Source: Clostridiales bacterium
GTDB taxonomy: Bacteria; Bacillota; Clostridia; Caldicoprobacterales; UBA3941
Direction of reading: 5' to 3'
Assembly (NCBI GenBank): GCA_012518395.1
Contig: JAAYSJ010000168.1
Coordinates: forward strand, 1 to 47,327
Length of the DNA stretch: 47,327 bases
Shown: in pieces, positions 1 through 9,138 of the stretch
Layout: each line of letters starts with the position of its first letter
How positions within the stretch are numbered: position 1 is the stretch's first letter
Notes under the pieces: model-generated
Told to the model about the DNA's origin: nothing
The model's database searches: none
Seen by the model: only the letters and a program-made list of their open reading frames with translations
Made by a program: the position numbers and the translations under genes

Positions 1-66
1 AAGATAATCCTTTATGACCTCCAGGAGGTTGACCTCATCGTCTACGACCAATATTTTTCTGCACAT
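1..66 (-). CDS. Response regulator receiver-domain protein, N-terminus only (runs off left edge)
   Basis: Reverse complement reads MCRKILVVDDEVNLLEVIKDYL..., the typical receiver-domain start with the acidic DD pair. Confidence 0.8.
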   Translation of the reverse strand, partial: MCRKILVVDDEVNLLEVIKDYL

Positions 67-189
67 TTTCAGCCCGCCTCACCCTCATCTTAATCCATAT
101 ACACTTATTTTATCATATACTCTTGTTATATCATCTCAAGATGAAAATTCTATGAACATTATTGGTGTATATGTTTCATACTAAAGGGG

Positions 190-930
190 TTATTGGTGAA
201 GTTCCAGTGGCAAACCATGCCCCTTGAATATTGCCCTGGACTCCCCCATCATTTTGGCATCAGGCACAGGGACTCCCTTTAAGGGGTATTCGTAGCCCAT
301 CTCCTCCCATTTGTAGGCTCCCATATCGTGGTAAGGGAGGATCTCCACCAGCTTAACATTATCATAATCCTTTAGCATTATTGCCAGTCGTTCCAGGTCG
401 GCTGGGTCGTCGGTATACCCCGGAATTATTACATACCTAATCCACACCGGCTTTCCTATATCTCTCAGATGGTTGAGAAAAGATATTATCTTTTTAGTTC
501 CCACCCCCGTTATCTTACGGTGGTTTTCTTCCACAGCGTGTTTTATACTCAGGAGGATCAGATCTGTAACCTCTAAAAGTTCCTCGGCCTTATCTGCGTC
601 GGTAAACCCGGAGGTATCCATAACGGTATTAAGCCCTAACTCCCGCACCCTAGTGAACAATTCCCTGGTAAATTCAGCTTGGAGAACAGGCTCTCCACCT
701 GTAGCTGTGACCCCTCCCCCAGAACTTTTTAGAAAATACATATATTTATTTATATCCTCCATCAATTCATCTACGGTGACTTCCCTGCCCGCCTTAGGAT
801 CCCATGCATCCCTATTATGACAAAAGATACACCTTAGGGGGCAGCCCTGCATAAAGACCACATACCTTATGCCAGGGCCGTCCACTGTCCCCATGGTTTC
901 AACGGAGTGTATTCTACCTTTTATGCTCAT
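190..930 (-). CDS. pflA: Pyruvate formate-lyase activating enzyme (radical SAM)
   Basis: GPGIRYVVFMQGCPLRCIFCHNRD with CxxxCxxC; directly downstream of pflB. The ORF track starts at a TTG (951); ATG at 930 preceded by AAGGGG is more likely. Confidence 0.95.
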   Translation of the reverse strand: MSIKGRIHSVETMGTVDGPGIRYVVFMQGCPLRCIFCHNRDAWDPKAGREVTVDELMEDINKYMYFLKSSGGGVTATGGEPVLQAEFTRELFTRVRELGLNTVMDTSGFTDADKAEELLEVTDLILLSIKHAVEENHRKITGVGTKKIISFLNHLRDIGKPVWIRYVIIPGYTDDPADLERLAIMLKDYDNVKLVEILPYHDMGAYKWEEMGYEYPLKGVPVPDAKMMGESRAIFKGHGLPLELHQ

Positions 931-937
931 CTTTATA

Positions 938-3166
938 TCAAACCCCTTCAAAGAAGGTGCGCTTAATTACGTCCTCCTGTTGCTCTCTGGTGAGCTTAAT
1001 AAAGTTTACGGCGTATCCCGAGACCCTTATTGTAAGCTGGGGATATTTTTCCGGGTGTTCCATGGCGTCCAGCAAGGTCTCCCGTTCAAAAACGTTGACG
1101 TTCATATGATGCCCGCCCTTAAAGAAGAACCCATCCATTATAGTTACCAGATTTTCCTCCCTGGTTTTTAAATCCCTGCCCAAAGCCTTGGGCACTATAG
1201 AGAAGGTATAGGATATACCGTCCTCAGCATACCTGTAAGGAAGCTTGGCCACCGAGCTTAAAGAGGCGACAGCGCCTTTTTTATCCCTGCCATGCATTGG
1301 GTTGGCGCCCGGCGCAAAGGGCTCTCCCGCTTTTCTGCCATCAGGGGTATTCCCCGTCACTTTTCCATATACTACATTGGAAGTAATGGTTAATATGGAT
1401 AGTGTTGCCATACTGTCCCTATAGGTTCTTTGTTTTCTAAGCTTTCTCATAAAACTTTCCACAAGAGATACAGCCAGATCATCAGCCCTGTCATCGTTGT
1501 TGCCATACATGGGGTATTCTCCCTCGATCTCAAAATCCACTGCCAGCCCCTCGTCATTTCTGATGGGCTTTACCCTGGCATATTTTATGGCACTCAAGGA
1601 ATCCACTACCACTGATAAACCGGCTATGCCGCAGGCCATAGTACGTAATATATCCTTATCATGAAGAGCCATTTCCAAGGCTTCATAGCTATATTTATCG
1701 TGCATATAATGAATTATGTTGAGGGCTTTTATATACGTTCCTGCTAACCACTCCATCACTTCATCGAACCTTGTCATTACGTCGTCATAATCCAAATATT
1801 CTGTAGTGATGGGGGCAAATTTGGGCGTAACCTGAAGCCCCAGCTTTTCGTCTTTACCGCCATTGATAGCATATAACAAAGCCTTGCCCAGGTTGGATCT
1901 GGCCCCAAAAAACTGCATCTGTTTGCCTGTTCTCATAGCCGAAACACAGCAGGCAATGGAATAATCGTCCCCCCATAAAGGTCTCATTATGTCGTCGCTC
2001 TCATATTGGATGGAGCTGGTTTCAATAGACATCCTGGCGCAAAACACTTTGAAATTCTCAGGCATTGCCGTTGACCATAATACCGTCATATTCGGTTCCG
2101 GTGCAGGCCCAAGATTGCTCAGGGTATGAAGAAACCTAAAAGATGTTTTAGTAACCAAGGTTCTTCCATCCAAGGCCATGCCGCCAATGGCTTCCGTAAC
2201 CCAGGTGGGATCTCCGCTGAATAATTCATTATATTCTGGCGTTCTTAAAAACCTTACCAATCTCAGTTTTATAACCAATTGATCTATAAGTTCCTGGGCT
2301 TCCTCTTCCGTCAGGACTCCCTCAGCCATATCCCGTTCAATATATATATCCAGGAATGTGGATACCCTGCCCAGGCTCATAGCAGCCCCATTTTGTTCCT
2401 TAACGGCACCTAAGAATGCGAAATAGAGCCACTGTACCGCCTCATGGGCATCTTTGGCAGGTCGGGATATATCAAACCCATAGCTTTGCGCCATAGTCTT
2501 TAGAGCTTCCAACGCCCTAATCTGATCCGTGGTCTCCTCCCTTTGGCGAATGATCTCATCCTCCATCCAAGCGGTTTCCAATAGGGCCATCTGCTTTTCC
2601 TTCTCTTCGATCAATCGATCTACCCCATACAAAGGAACCCTGCGATAATCGCCTATTATCCTTCCCCTGCCATAGGCATCCGGCAGCCCGGTGATAATAC
2701 CCGCCTTTCTCGCCCTTCTGATCTCCGGGGTATAGGCATCAAAGACTCCCTGATTATGGGTTTTGCGGTATTCTGTGAATATCTTTTCCACCTTAGGATC
2801 CAGTTTATACCCATAGGCATCGCAAGCGTTTTTTACCATACGAATGCCGCCAAAAGGCATAATTGCCCTTTTTAAGGGCTCATCTGTTTGAAAGCCAACA
2901 ATTATTTCTAATTCTTTGTCTATATAACCCGGCTCATGGGAAGTGATAGTCGAAACTGTCTTAGTATCTATATCTAATGTACCGTCTTTCCTATTCTCTT
3001 CCCTCAACAGGGCAGTAGTCCTTTCCCATAGTTTTTCGGTCTTCACGGAAGGGGCGGCTAAAAAGGAATCGTCCCCCTCGTAAGGCTTGTAATTGGACTG
3101 TATAAACTCCCTGACATCAACCTCGTGTCTCCAATAACCCTCGTTAAAATTTCTCCATGCATCCAT
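938..3166 (-). CDS. pflB: Formate C-acetyltransferase (pyruvate formate-lyase)
   Basis: Active-site Cys-Cys (SIACCVSAM) and C-terminal glycyl-radical motif [12 protein letters not shown]; 742 aa. Confidence 0.97.
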   Translation of the reverse strand: MDAWRNFNEGYWRHEVDVREFIQSNYKPYEGDDSFLAAPSVKTEKLWERTTALLREENRKDGTLDIDTKTVSTITSHEPGYIDKELEIIVGFQTDEPLKRAIMPFGGIRMVKNACDAYGYKLDPKVEKIFTEYRKTHNQGVFDAYTPEIRRARKAGIITGLPDAYGRGRIIGDYRRVPLYGVDRLIEEKEKQMALLETAWMEDEIIRQREETTDQIRALEALKTMAQSYGFDISRPAKDAHEAVQWLYFAFLGAVKEQNGAAMSLGRVSTFLDIYIERDMAEGVLTEEEAQELIDQLVIKLRLVRFLRTPEYNELFSGDPTWVTEAIGGMALDGRTLVTKTSFRFLHTLSNLGPAPEPNMTVLWSTAMPENFKVFCARMSIETSSIQYESDDIMRPLWGDDYSIACCVSAMRTGKQMQFFGARSNLGKALLYAINGGKDEKLGLQVTPKFAPITTEYLDYDDVMTRFDEVMEWLAGTYIKALNIIHYMHDKYSYEALEMALHDKDILRTMACGIAGLSVVVDSLSAIKYARVKPIRNDEGLAVDFEIEGEYPMYGNNDDRADDLAVSLVESFMRKLRKQRTYRDSMATLSILTITSNVVYGKVTGNTPDGRKAGEPFAPGANPMHGRDKKGAVASLSSVAKLPYRYAEDGISYTFSIVPKALGRDLKTREENLVTIMDGFFFKGGHHMNVNVFERETLLDAMEHPEKYPQLTIRVSGYAVNFIKLTREQQEDVIKRTFFEGV

Positions 3167-3366
3167 TTTATATCAGCTCCTAAACCATATATTATACTTA
3201 ATCAAAAATTTTATTAGTTTGGGACAATGATCCCCATTTTTGATTATTCTTCCTAAATAGGGGTGTCTTAGTCCTATATATAGATAATACCCGGCATGGG
3301 ATTTCAATCATGTTTATTTAATTCTAACTGACACGATGCAATAAAAATATTTTAAGGAGGGCTAAT

Positions 3367-3507
3367 ATGAAATTAAATTATCAGGTAAGGGCTTCCAAAA
3401 GTTTGGATAAGGCTCTAATAGGAACCGTGGTCAATCATCAGATATTCACCGTGGCAGCAGAAGTTGAGAGAGTTTTAGCGGCCGCAATAAATAAAGCCGC
3501 CAACTGA
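3367..3507 (+). CDS. Small uncharacterised protein, 46 aa (MKLNYQVRASKSLDKALIGTVVNHQIFTVAAEVERVLAAAINKAAN)
   Basis: Open frame with strong RBS (AAGGAGGGCTAATATG) followed by a terminator at 3557-3585; absent from the ORF track, where every listed ORF is at least 60 aa. Confidence 0.6.
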   Translation: MKLNYQVRASKSLDKALIGTVVNHQIFTVAAEVERVLAAAINKAAN

Positions 3508-3556
3508 TCCTGTCCATAGAAAAGTCCTAAGTGGGAATATAATCTTCTGTAGAGTT

Positions 3557-3585
3557 AAAAAGAAGCAGTTATCCTGCTTCTTTTT
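3557..3585. terminator. Bidirectional intrinsic terminator between convergent genes
   Basis: AAAAAGAAGCAG-TTATC-CTGCTTCTTTTT, 12-bp stem with A/T flanks usable on both strands. Confidence 0.8.
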
Positions 3586-3994
3586 CTGTCTCTACATTGT
3601 ATTGCCCGGGATTTTGCCACATTCTAACTCTTCTGTTTCTGCCCATTCCACAATGACCGTTTCTGCCCATTCCATGATAACCATTTCTGCCCACTCCGTT
3701 GTTATCATTTCTACCTATGCCATAGCGACCATTTCCGCCCATTATACCGGGATCGAAACCATTTTCCTCATGGAACTTCTCCATATAATCAAAGTGCTCT
3801 TTCCACCTATCGGCCTCTTCTTGGGTGATCTTTCCTTCATCCAGAGCCTGTTCAACCCTTTCCCTACGGGCTGAAAACATGGATCTGAAAAAACTAATGG
3901 GGTCATCACCGTCTTCAGCCGCTGCCAAAATCGGGGGTATTGCTAAAAGACTTATGATGGCAAGAACTGCCGCAAACAATATGAACTTCTTCAT
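3569..3994 (-). CDS. Secreted DUF2680-like protein with Gly/Arg/Asn-rich repeat tail
   Basis: Signal peptide MKKFILFAAVLAIISLLAIPPILAAA, EQALDEGKITQEEADRWKEH helix typical of DUF2680/YckD-like proteins, then GxGRN repeats. Start moved to ATG at 3994 (GAGGAG RBS). Confidence 0.65.
   Translation of the reverse strand: MKKFILFAAVLAIISLLAIPPILAAAEDGDDPISFFRSMFSARRERVEQALDEGKITQEEADRWKEHFDYMEKFHEENGFDPGIMGGNGRYGIGRNDNNGVGRNGYHGMGRNGHCGMGRNRRVRMWQNPGQYNVETEKEAG
3636..3750 (-). repeat. 24-bp in-frame tandem repeat, about 4.5 degenerate units
   Basis: TTTCTGCCCATTCC-like units begin at 3636, 3660, 3684, 3708 and 3732 (exact 24-bp period), encoding xGxGRNxx on the minus strand. Confidence 0.85.
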
Positions 3995-4063
3995 GGACTC
4001 TATCTCCTCTCCCATTAATGTTATCCGATTATAAATCAATTATAACGAAACAATGTGAAGATA

Positions 4064-4708
4064 TTATGAAGATATCGAGTTTTTGAAATATGGGCAATAA
4101 GAAGAAAGAAAACAGCTTTCGCACTTAGGCCTTCTGGCATTACAAATCTGCCTGCCGTGGTAAATAAGCCACCTGTGGGCATCAGACCATTTATTCTTGG
4201 GTATATTCTCCATCAGCTGTTTTTCTGTATCCAGTACATTCTTAGCATCAGCCAGCCCCAGCCTGTTAGATACTCTAAAGACATGGGTATCTACTGCTAT
4301 GGCATCAATACCAAAAGCGTTGCTTGCCACTACATTGGCAGTTTTTCTGCCTACGCCAGGCAAGGTCTGCAAGACATCTATATCCGCGGGAACCTGACCG
4401 TTGAACTTATCAATTAAGATCCCACACGAAGCAATTATATTTCTGCTCTTAGTTTTATAAAACCCGCAACTTTTTACATACCCTTCTACTTCAGTTAAAT
4501 CGGCAGCAGCCAAGTCCTCAGGGCCTGGGTATCTTTCAAAAAGAGCAGGGGTGATCTTATTTACCTGCCTATCGGTGCATTGGGCGGAAAGGATCGTCGC
4601 AACCAATAGCTGGTAGGGGTTTTTATGGTCAAGACCAGGTTTTGTATCATGATACTTTTCCCCTAAAAGTTTCAGTATCTTATCTATGTTTTCTTTGCTG
4701 TTATTCAT
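4064..4708 (-). CDS. nth: Endonuclease III
   Basis: HhH-GPD core LPGVGRKTANVV, VDTHVFRVSNRLGL and C-terminal 4Fe-4S cysteines CNARRPKCESCFLSSYC. Confidence 0.96.
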   Translation of the reverse strand: MNNSKENIDKILKLLGEKYHDTKPGLDHKNPYQLLVATILSAQCTDRQVNKITPALFERYPGPEDLAAADLTEVEGYVKSCGFYKTKSRNIIASCGILIDKFNGQVPADIDVLQTLPGVGRKTANVVASNAFGIDAIAVDTHVFRVSNRLGLADAKNVLDTEKQLMENIPKNKWSDAHRWLIYHGRQICNARRPKCESCFLSSYCPYFKNSISS

Positions 4709-4817
4709 AATGCCTTCCTTTCCTTAGGTTCAGAGCCTAATGAGGCGTTCAGTATCGTTAGCTGAGTTTCATATATGATATAACAGAACATACTTTCATT
4801 GCAAGGATACGATATCC

Positions 4818-5093
4818 TCAATAAATGGGTATTCTGGAAAGCTGATTGGAGTTCCCAACCCTTCTTATTGAATAGAATCCCATAACAGGAACATTGCTTT
4901 TCTTGTAGATATCTATTATATATGGAGTTATAATCGACGGAAAACTAAGGGATAGGCCACATCCTAAGGATACCCCTTTAGGTGTAGATATGACCTTGGT
5001 TTTATAACCGTTACTTTCCAAGATTTGGTGAAAAAATAAAGCATGCTGCCTGGAATTAAAGGATACAAAATCGAATTCCATAACTGTTGACAT
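4818..5093 (-). CDS. DUF3343 (putative Se/S carrier-like) protein
   Basis: 91 aa, FNSRQHALFFHQILESNGYKTKVISTPKGVSLGCGLSLSF; matches DUF3343 pattern; divergent from a cysteine desulfurase-family gene. Confidence 0.75.
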   Translation of the reverse strand: MSTVMEFDFVSFNSRQHALFFHQILESNGYKTKVISTPKGVSLGCGLSLSFPSIITPYIIDIYKKSNVPVMGFYSIRRVGNSNQLSRIPIY

Positions 5094-5219
5094 TCTCAGC
5101 CCCCCTGTTTATTTACTATTTCAGCTTAAAAGGCGAAATTTATATTTGCTGTACTAATAGTATATTTTTAGAGTTCATTTTTGCTATAAAACATATACAT
5201 AAAGAGAGGGGGAATAAGA

Positions 5220-6377
5220 ATGATTTATATGGATAATGCTGCAACATCATGGCCAAAACCCAATATTGTTTATGATACTGTTTCGCAAGCTATGAAAGAA
5301 TATGGTGCAAATCCAGGGCGATCCAGCCACAAAATGGCTGTTAAAGCAGCCCAGGCTCTTATTACTACCAGGGAATCCCTTTGCAGGCTCTTCAATACAC
5401 CGAACCCTTTTAGCATGGTTTTTACCTTTAACACCACAGACAGCCTGAATCTTGCCATCAAAGGCCTCCTGAAGAAGAGGGATCATGTTATAACTACCTC
5501 CATGGAACATAATTCTGTCGTTAGACCCTTGATGCATTTAGCCCGTGCCGGTATTGATGTCACCATTGTTCCCACTGATTCTACTGGGATCATTGACCCT
5601 GTTGAGATTGAAAAAGCTATTAAGGGTAATACCAAGCTGATAGTGACTACCCATGCCTCTAACGTAACAGGCACCGTCATGCCAATTGAAAAAGTCGGGA
5701 AAATAGCAAAACAATATGGAGTTTTGTATCTGGTGGACGCTGCACAAACAGCCGGGCTTATACCCCTGGATCTTTCCAAGCTGGAAATCGATTTGTTAGC
5801 AATGCCTGGTCACAAAGGTCTTTTAGGACCCCAGGGCACAGGTGTATTATTTATTAGGGAGGGTACTTCCCTTAATCAAATCCGGGAAGGGGGCACCGGC
5901 AGCCAATCGGAAAGCATCTATCAGCCAGGTTTTTTACCTGACCGCTATGAATCGGGTACCATGAATACTCCCGGTATCGCGGGGATGGGAGCAGGTATTG
6001 AATATATTCTGTCCCGGGATCAAGAAAAGTCTTTCTCCCGGATCCAAGGCATGGAGGAAATGTTTATTGATGCTTTAAATTCAATAAAAGGGGTTAAGGT
6101 GTACGGTCCTAAAAGCATTCAACATAGGGCCGGGATCATCTCCATCAATATAGGGGATAAAGATTCCAGAGAAATAGTAAATATATTAAATAATGAATAT
6201 GATATAGCTGCCAGGGGCAGCTTGCACTGCGCCCCTTTAGCCCATGAAACTATAGGCACTAAGGATCAGGGAACAGTAAGGTTCAGCCCTGGGGTATTCT
6301 CCACCCGGGAAGAGATCCGAATATGTGTAAAAGCTATCGAAGATATAATCCACAGGATCAAAACCCGCAGTATTTGA
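5220..6377 (+). CDS. Cysteine desulfurase family protein (class V aminotransferase fold)
   Basis: YMDNAATSWPKP start, PGHKGLLGPQGTG PLP-lysine region, ARGSLHCAPLAHETIGT with catalytic Cys. Confidence 0.92.
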   Translation: MIYMDNAATSWPKPNIVYDTVSQAMKEYGANPGRSSHKMAVKAAQALITTRESLCRLFNTPNPFSMVFTFNTTDSLNLAIKGLLKKRDHVITTSMEHNSVVRPLMHLARAGIDVTIVPTDSTGIIDPVEIEKAIKGNTKLIVTTHASNVTGTVMPIEKVGKIAKQYGVLYLVDAAQTAGLIPLDLSKLEIDLLAMPGHKGLLGPQGTGVLFIREGTSLNQIREGGTGSQSESIYQPGFLPDRYESGTMNTPGIAGMGAGIEYILSRDQEKSFSRIQGMEEMFIDALNSIKGVKVYGPKSIQHRAGIISINIGDKDSREIVNILNNEYDIAARGSLHCAPLAHETIGTKDQGTVRFSPGVFSTREEIRICVKAIEDIIHRIKTRSI

Positions 6378-6396
6378 ATCGGGACCCGAAAAGACC

Positions 6397-6435
6397 ACCA
6401 AAGCCGATTGATCCTTAATCAATCGGCTTTGGTTT
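6397..6435. terminator. Intrinsic terminator after the desulfurase-family gene
   Basis: Perfect 16-bp stem ACCAAAGCCGATTGAT-CCTTA-ATCAATCGGCTTTGGT followed by TTT. Confidence 0.8.
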
Positions 6436-6488
6436 ACAATAGATATTTATTGCCAATATAGCAACAATAATTCAAATCTTATACAACA

Positions 6489-7031
6489 TTACTCTTTAGG
6501 GCCATCTAAAGCCTTATCTAGAACAGGCACTACCAATAAGGCAAGAATACCGCCAATGAGAGCCGTTACTAATTGGATCCAGCTATAATTTACTGAAAGA
6601 ACCGCCTTTATCTGATCGGGTATGTTGGGGTATATTACAGGCAATACCAAGCGTATTATGGATAGATAAAGAACAATAAATTTCACAAGAGCGCCCGCCC
6701 CAATGGCTAAGAATTTATTTTTCTTATAAAGGAGGTAAACCGTTACTACGATGGAAATATTCCCTATGGCGATGGCAACTGCTAAAAAGGGCATGTCTCC
6801 TCTAATATGTCCCTGCAAAAAGGCTATTAGAGGCGCTATGATGGAAATGATCGTTCCGCCCTCCCAGCCCGCAAATATTGCCGCAATTATCAGGGATAGA
6901 TTTACCAAAGAGCCCACAATATAGATAGCTATAGACGGAGGCATGGGAACAATTTGTCTGAGTGACTGAAACAATACAGTCAGCCCAAGAAGTACTGCTG
7001 TTCTGGCTAAAAACTTAGTTGTAAATTTCAC
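6489..7031 (-). CDS. ECF-transporter S-component-like membrane protein, substrate unknown
   Basis: 180 aa with about 5-6 hydrophobic segments; size and layout resemble ECF S components. Confidence 0.5.
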   Translation of the reverse strand: MKFTTKFLARTAVLLGLTVLFQSLRQIVPMPPSIAIYIVGSLVNLSLIIAAIFAGWEGGTIISIIAPLIAFLQGHIRGDMPFLAVAIAIGNISIVVTVYLLYKKNKFLAIGAGALVKFIVLYLSIIRLVLPVIYPNIPDQIKAVLSVNYSWIQLVTALIGGILALLVVPVLDKALDGPKE

Positions 7032-7210
7032 AAACTTTCACCCCGAGTCACATTATTTTTTAATAACATTCTTGTTTAATCCTTCCTTTATTGATACAAC
7101 TCCGACATCCGAAATTGTAAAAACTAATTAAACCCCATAAAACCATAGTTAAACCTGGTTTCCCCAGGTTATAACCCTGACTGCTTTACGGGTGTTAAAT
7201 ATAATATATA

Positions 7211-8944
7211 TTATACACCATTAGTTATATTTTTGACAACTAGTATAGTGACATCGTCCATCATTACATTACCTGCCAGCAGGGTGTAATATGCATCTGT
7301 TAATTCTTCACATATTTCTTGAGCCGAATAATCCTCCATGCCCTTTAAATACTCCATAATTTTATCTGAGGAAAATAAATCGGGTCTCTTTCTGTCGATT
7401 TCACCTAAACCGTCGCTATAAAGCACCAGGGTGTCTCCCTGAGCAATGCTTATGGTTTTTGTTTCATAGCTAGGCTTAAATACAGAGCCGAGCCTGCATA
7501 TTGGAAAACCTTCCAATTCAATAGGAACTGTTTCCCCGCTCTGTTTGATTATTATAGGGCGGGTGTTCATACCTGCAGAAGCGTAGGAAAGTTCGCCTGT
7601 TTTATAATCATATATGCCATAAAACAGTACTGCATACATTTCCTCAGGAAAAGACATATTGTTATAGACATGGTATAGATTTGACAAAACTCCTCTGGGA
7701 GTTAATATCCGGTGCCTGCTGTCATCGTAGTCTACTCTAAACCTCATACTCTGGTTTATAAAGACATTTACCATGGCCGCGGATACCCCATGGCCCGCAA
7801 CATCTCCTATTACTATTCCGACCTTATCCTCATCCAATCGAAAAATATTATAGAAGTCACCGCCTACCTGTTCGCAGGGAAGATATTTTGCAGCAAATTC
7901 CATACCCTGTATCTTGGGAAATTCCGTTGTCATCAGGGCATTTTGAATATGTTTGGCATCCCTAAGGTTTTTCATGATCTTTTCGTTGGCCTCAGTTATC
8001 TCCTTCGTCCTCAACCTAACTGATTTTTCAAGGTCTTCTACATAATTACTGAGCTGTTTCTCGGCCGCAAACAGATCCTTGTAAGGTTTACTTACGTTGA
8101 TATTAATCAGGCCTCTAAAAAGCAGAAAATACCCCAATAGTTTATAGAAATGCCCTATTAAGTTGTAGATATCATACACGTTATTATACATAGTAAAGGC
8201 CATCTCCCCAAACCCATTGATAAAGAGACCCATTACCATAAGGGAATATTCCTTTTTCCCCCTGTCTATAACGAAATATTTTTGGTAGATAATCGCTGTA
8301 ACTACCAGTAAAACAGTTATAAGATATTCAATCCATATCTTTAAAGGTGTTATCCCCGTTTCCTCCAAATAAAATATTGTAAAGAAGTCTGTAAATCGGG
8401 AAATAATAGCTATGGACAAAACCGCCAGCCCTGCCGCTGCGCTTACGATAAAGGCTTGGTTTTTGATAATCTTTTTCTGCTCTGGTATCAAAACCGCTAC
8501 CAATATCCCGATAACCATGGTTACTCTGGAAACCAACCATAAGACCGTTGCGGTGATAGGGGAAGGCGAAATCATAAACGTTGGCATCCCTTTGTAGGAA
8601 AATGTGTGCGCGCTATCGAAGAAAGCCACCGCCAAGAAGGTGCTCGCCATTATTATCATGCCTGCCGAATTGGTCTGTCCCGAGGTAAAGTAAGTAACAG
8701 AAAATATACTGAAAGACATAAGTACGGATAAAAGTTCCAGAAGGACATGAATGGTTAGAAAAGTATCCGAAGAAAGGACAAAAAAGGCCCTATCTTCATA
8801 AAATTTTATAGAATAGAATATTAAGATAGTGACAATGAAAATCACAAAAACCTTTGACCACCCTCTAAGCTGGTGTGATCCCTGCCTTGTCCCTTTCAAA
8901 GTTTCCCTTAATTCCCCCATAAAACACCCTTTACAATCTTTCAT
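7211..8944 (-). CDS. Membrane sensor (MASE3-like) fused to PP2C/SpoIIE-family Ser/Thr phosphatase
   Basis: N-terminal multi-TM region, coiled-coil linker, then CEQVGGDFYNIF...GIVIGDVAGHGVSAAM...LVLYSDGLGE...DDVTILVVK. Confidence 0.88.
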   Translation of the reverse strand: MKDCKGCFMGELRETLKGTRQGSHQLRGWSKVFVIFIVTILIFYSIKFYEDRAFFVLSSDTFLTIHVLLELLSVLMSFSIFSVTYFTSGQTNSAGMIIMASTFLAVAFFDSAHTFSYKGMPTFMISPSPITATVLWLVSRVTMVIGILVAVLIPEQKKIIKNQAFIVSAAAGLAVLSIAIISRFTDFFTIFYLEETGITPLKIWIEYLITVLLVVTAIIYQKYFVIDRGKKEYSLMVMGLFINGFGEMAFTMYNNVYDIYNLIGHFYKLLGYFLLFRGLININVSKPYKDLFAAEKQLSNYVEDLEKSVRLRTKEITEANEKIMKNLRDAKHIQNALMTTEFPKIQGMEFAAKYLPCEQVGGDFYNIFRLDEDKVGIVIGDVAGHGVSAAMVNVFINQSMRFRVDYDDSRHRILTPRGVLSNLYHVYNNMSFPEEMYAVLFYGIYDYKTGELSYASAGMNTRPIIIKQSGETVPIELEGFPICRLGSVFKPSYETKTISIAQGDTLVLYSDGLGEIDRKRPDLFSSDKIMEYLKGMEDYSAQEICEELTDAYYTLLAGNVMMDDVTILVVKNITNGV

Positions 8945-9138
8945 TCAATATATTATATGCTTGCTCCCCTATCATACCATAATATATCCGTTCTATCGAC
9001 AGCATTGAGATGGTTATAATGTCATAAATAGACACTTTCTATCTAAAAATTATATATGTTGAAAAAAGATTTATCATTCTAAAGCTAGCATAGCCTACTG
9101 TATTCAACAAAAGTAATGTATTTTATGCAAAATATTAA

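Noticed and set aside
473-820. ORFs antisense to obvious genes (e.g. 473-820, 5483-5779, 11689-11991, 12450-12866, 31325-31834, 44903-45304)
   Set aside because: They lie opposite well-recognised protein families and show no recognisable domains; they are likely shadow ORFs.
3636-3750. Possible CRISPR-like array from regularly spaced repeats
   Set aside because: Units are contiguous 24-bp in-frame coding repeats with no spacers; no cas genes in the window.
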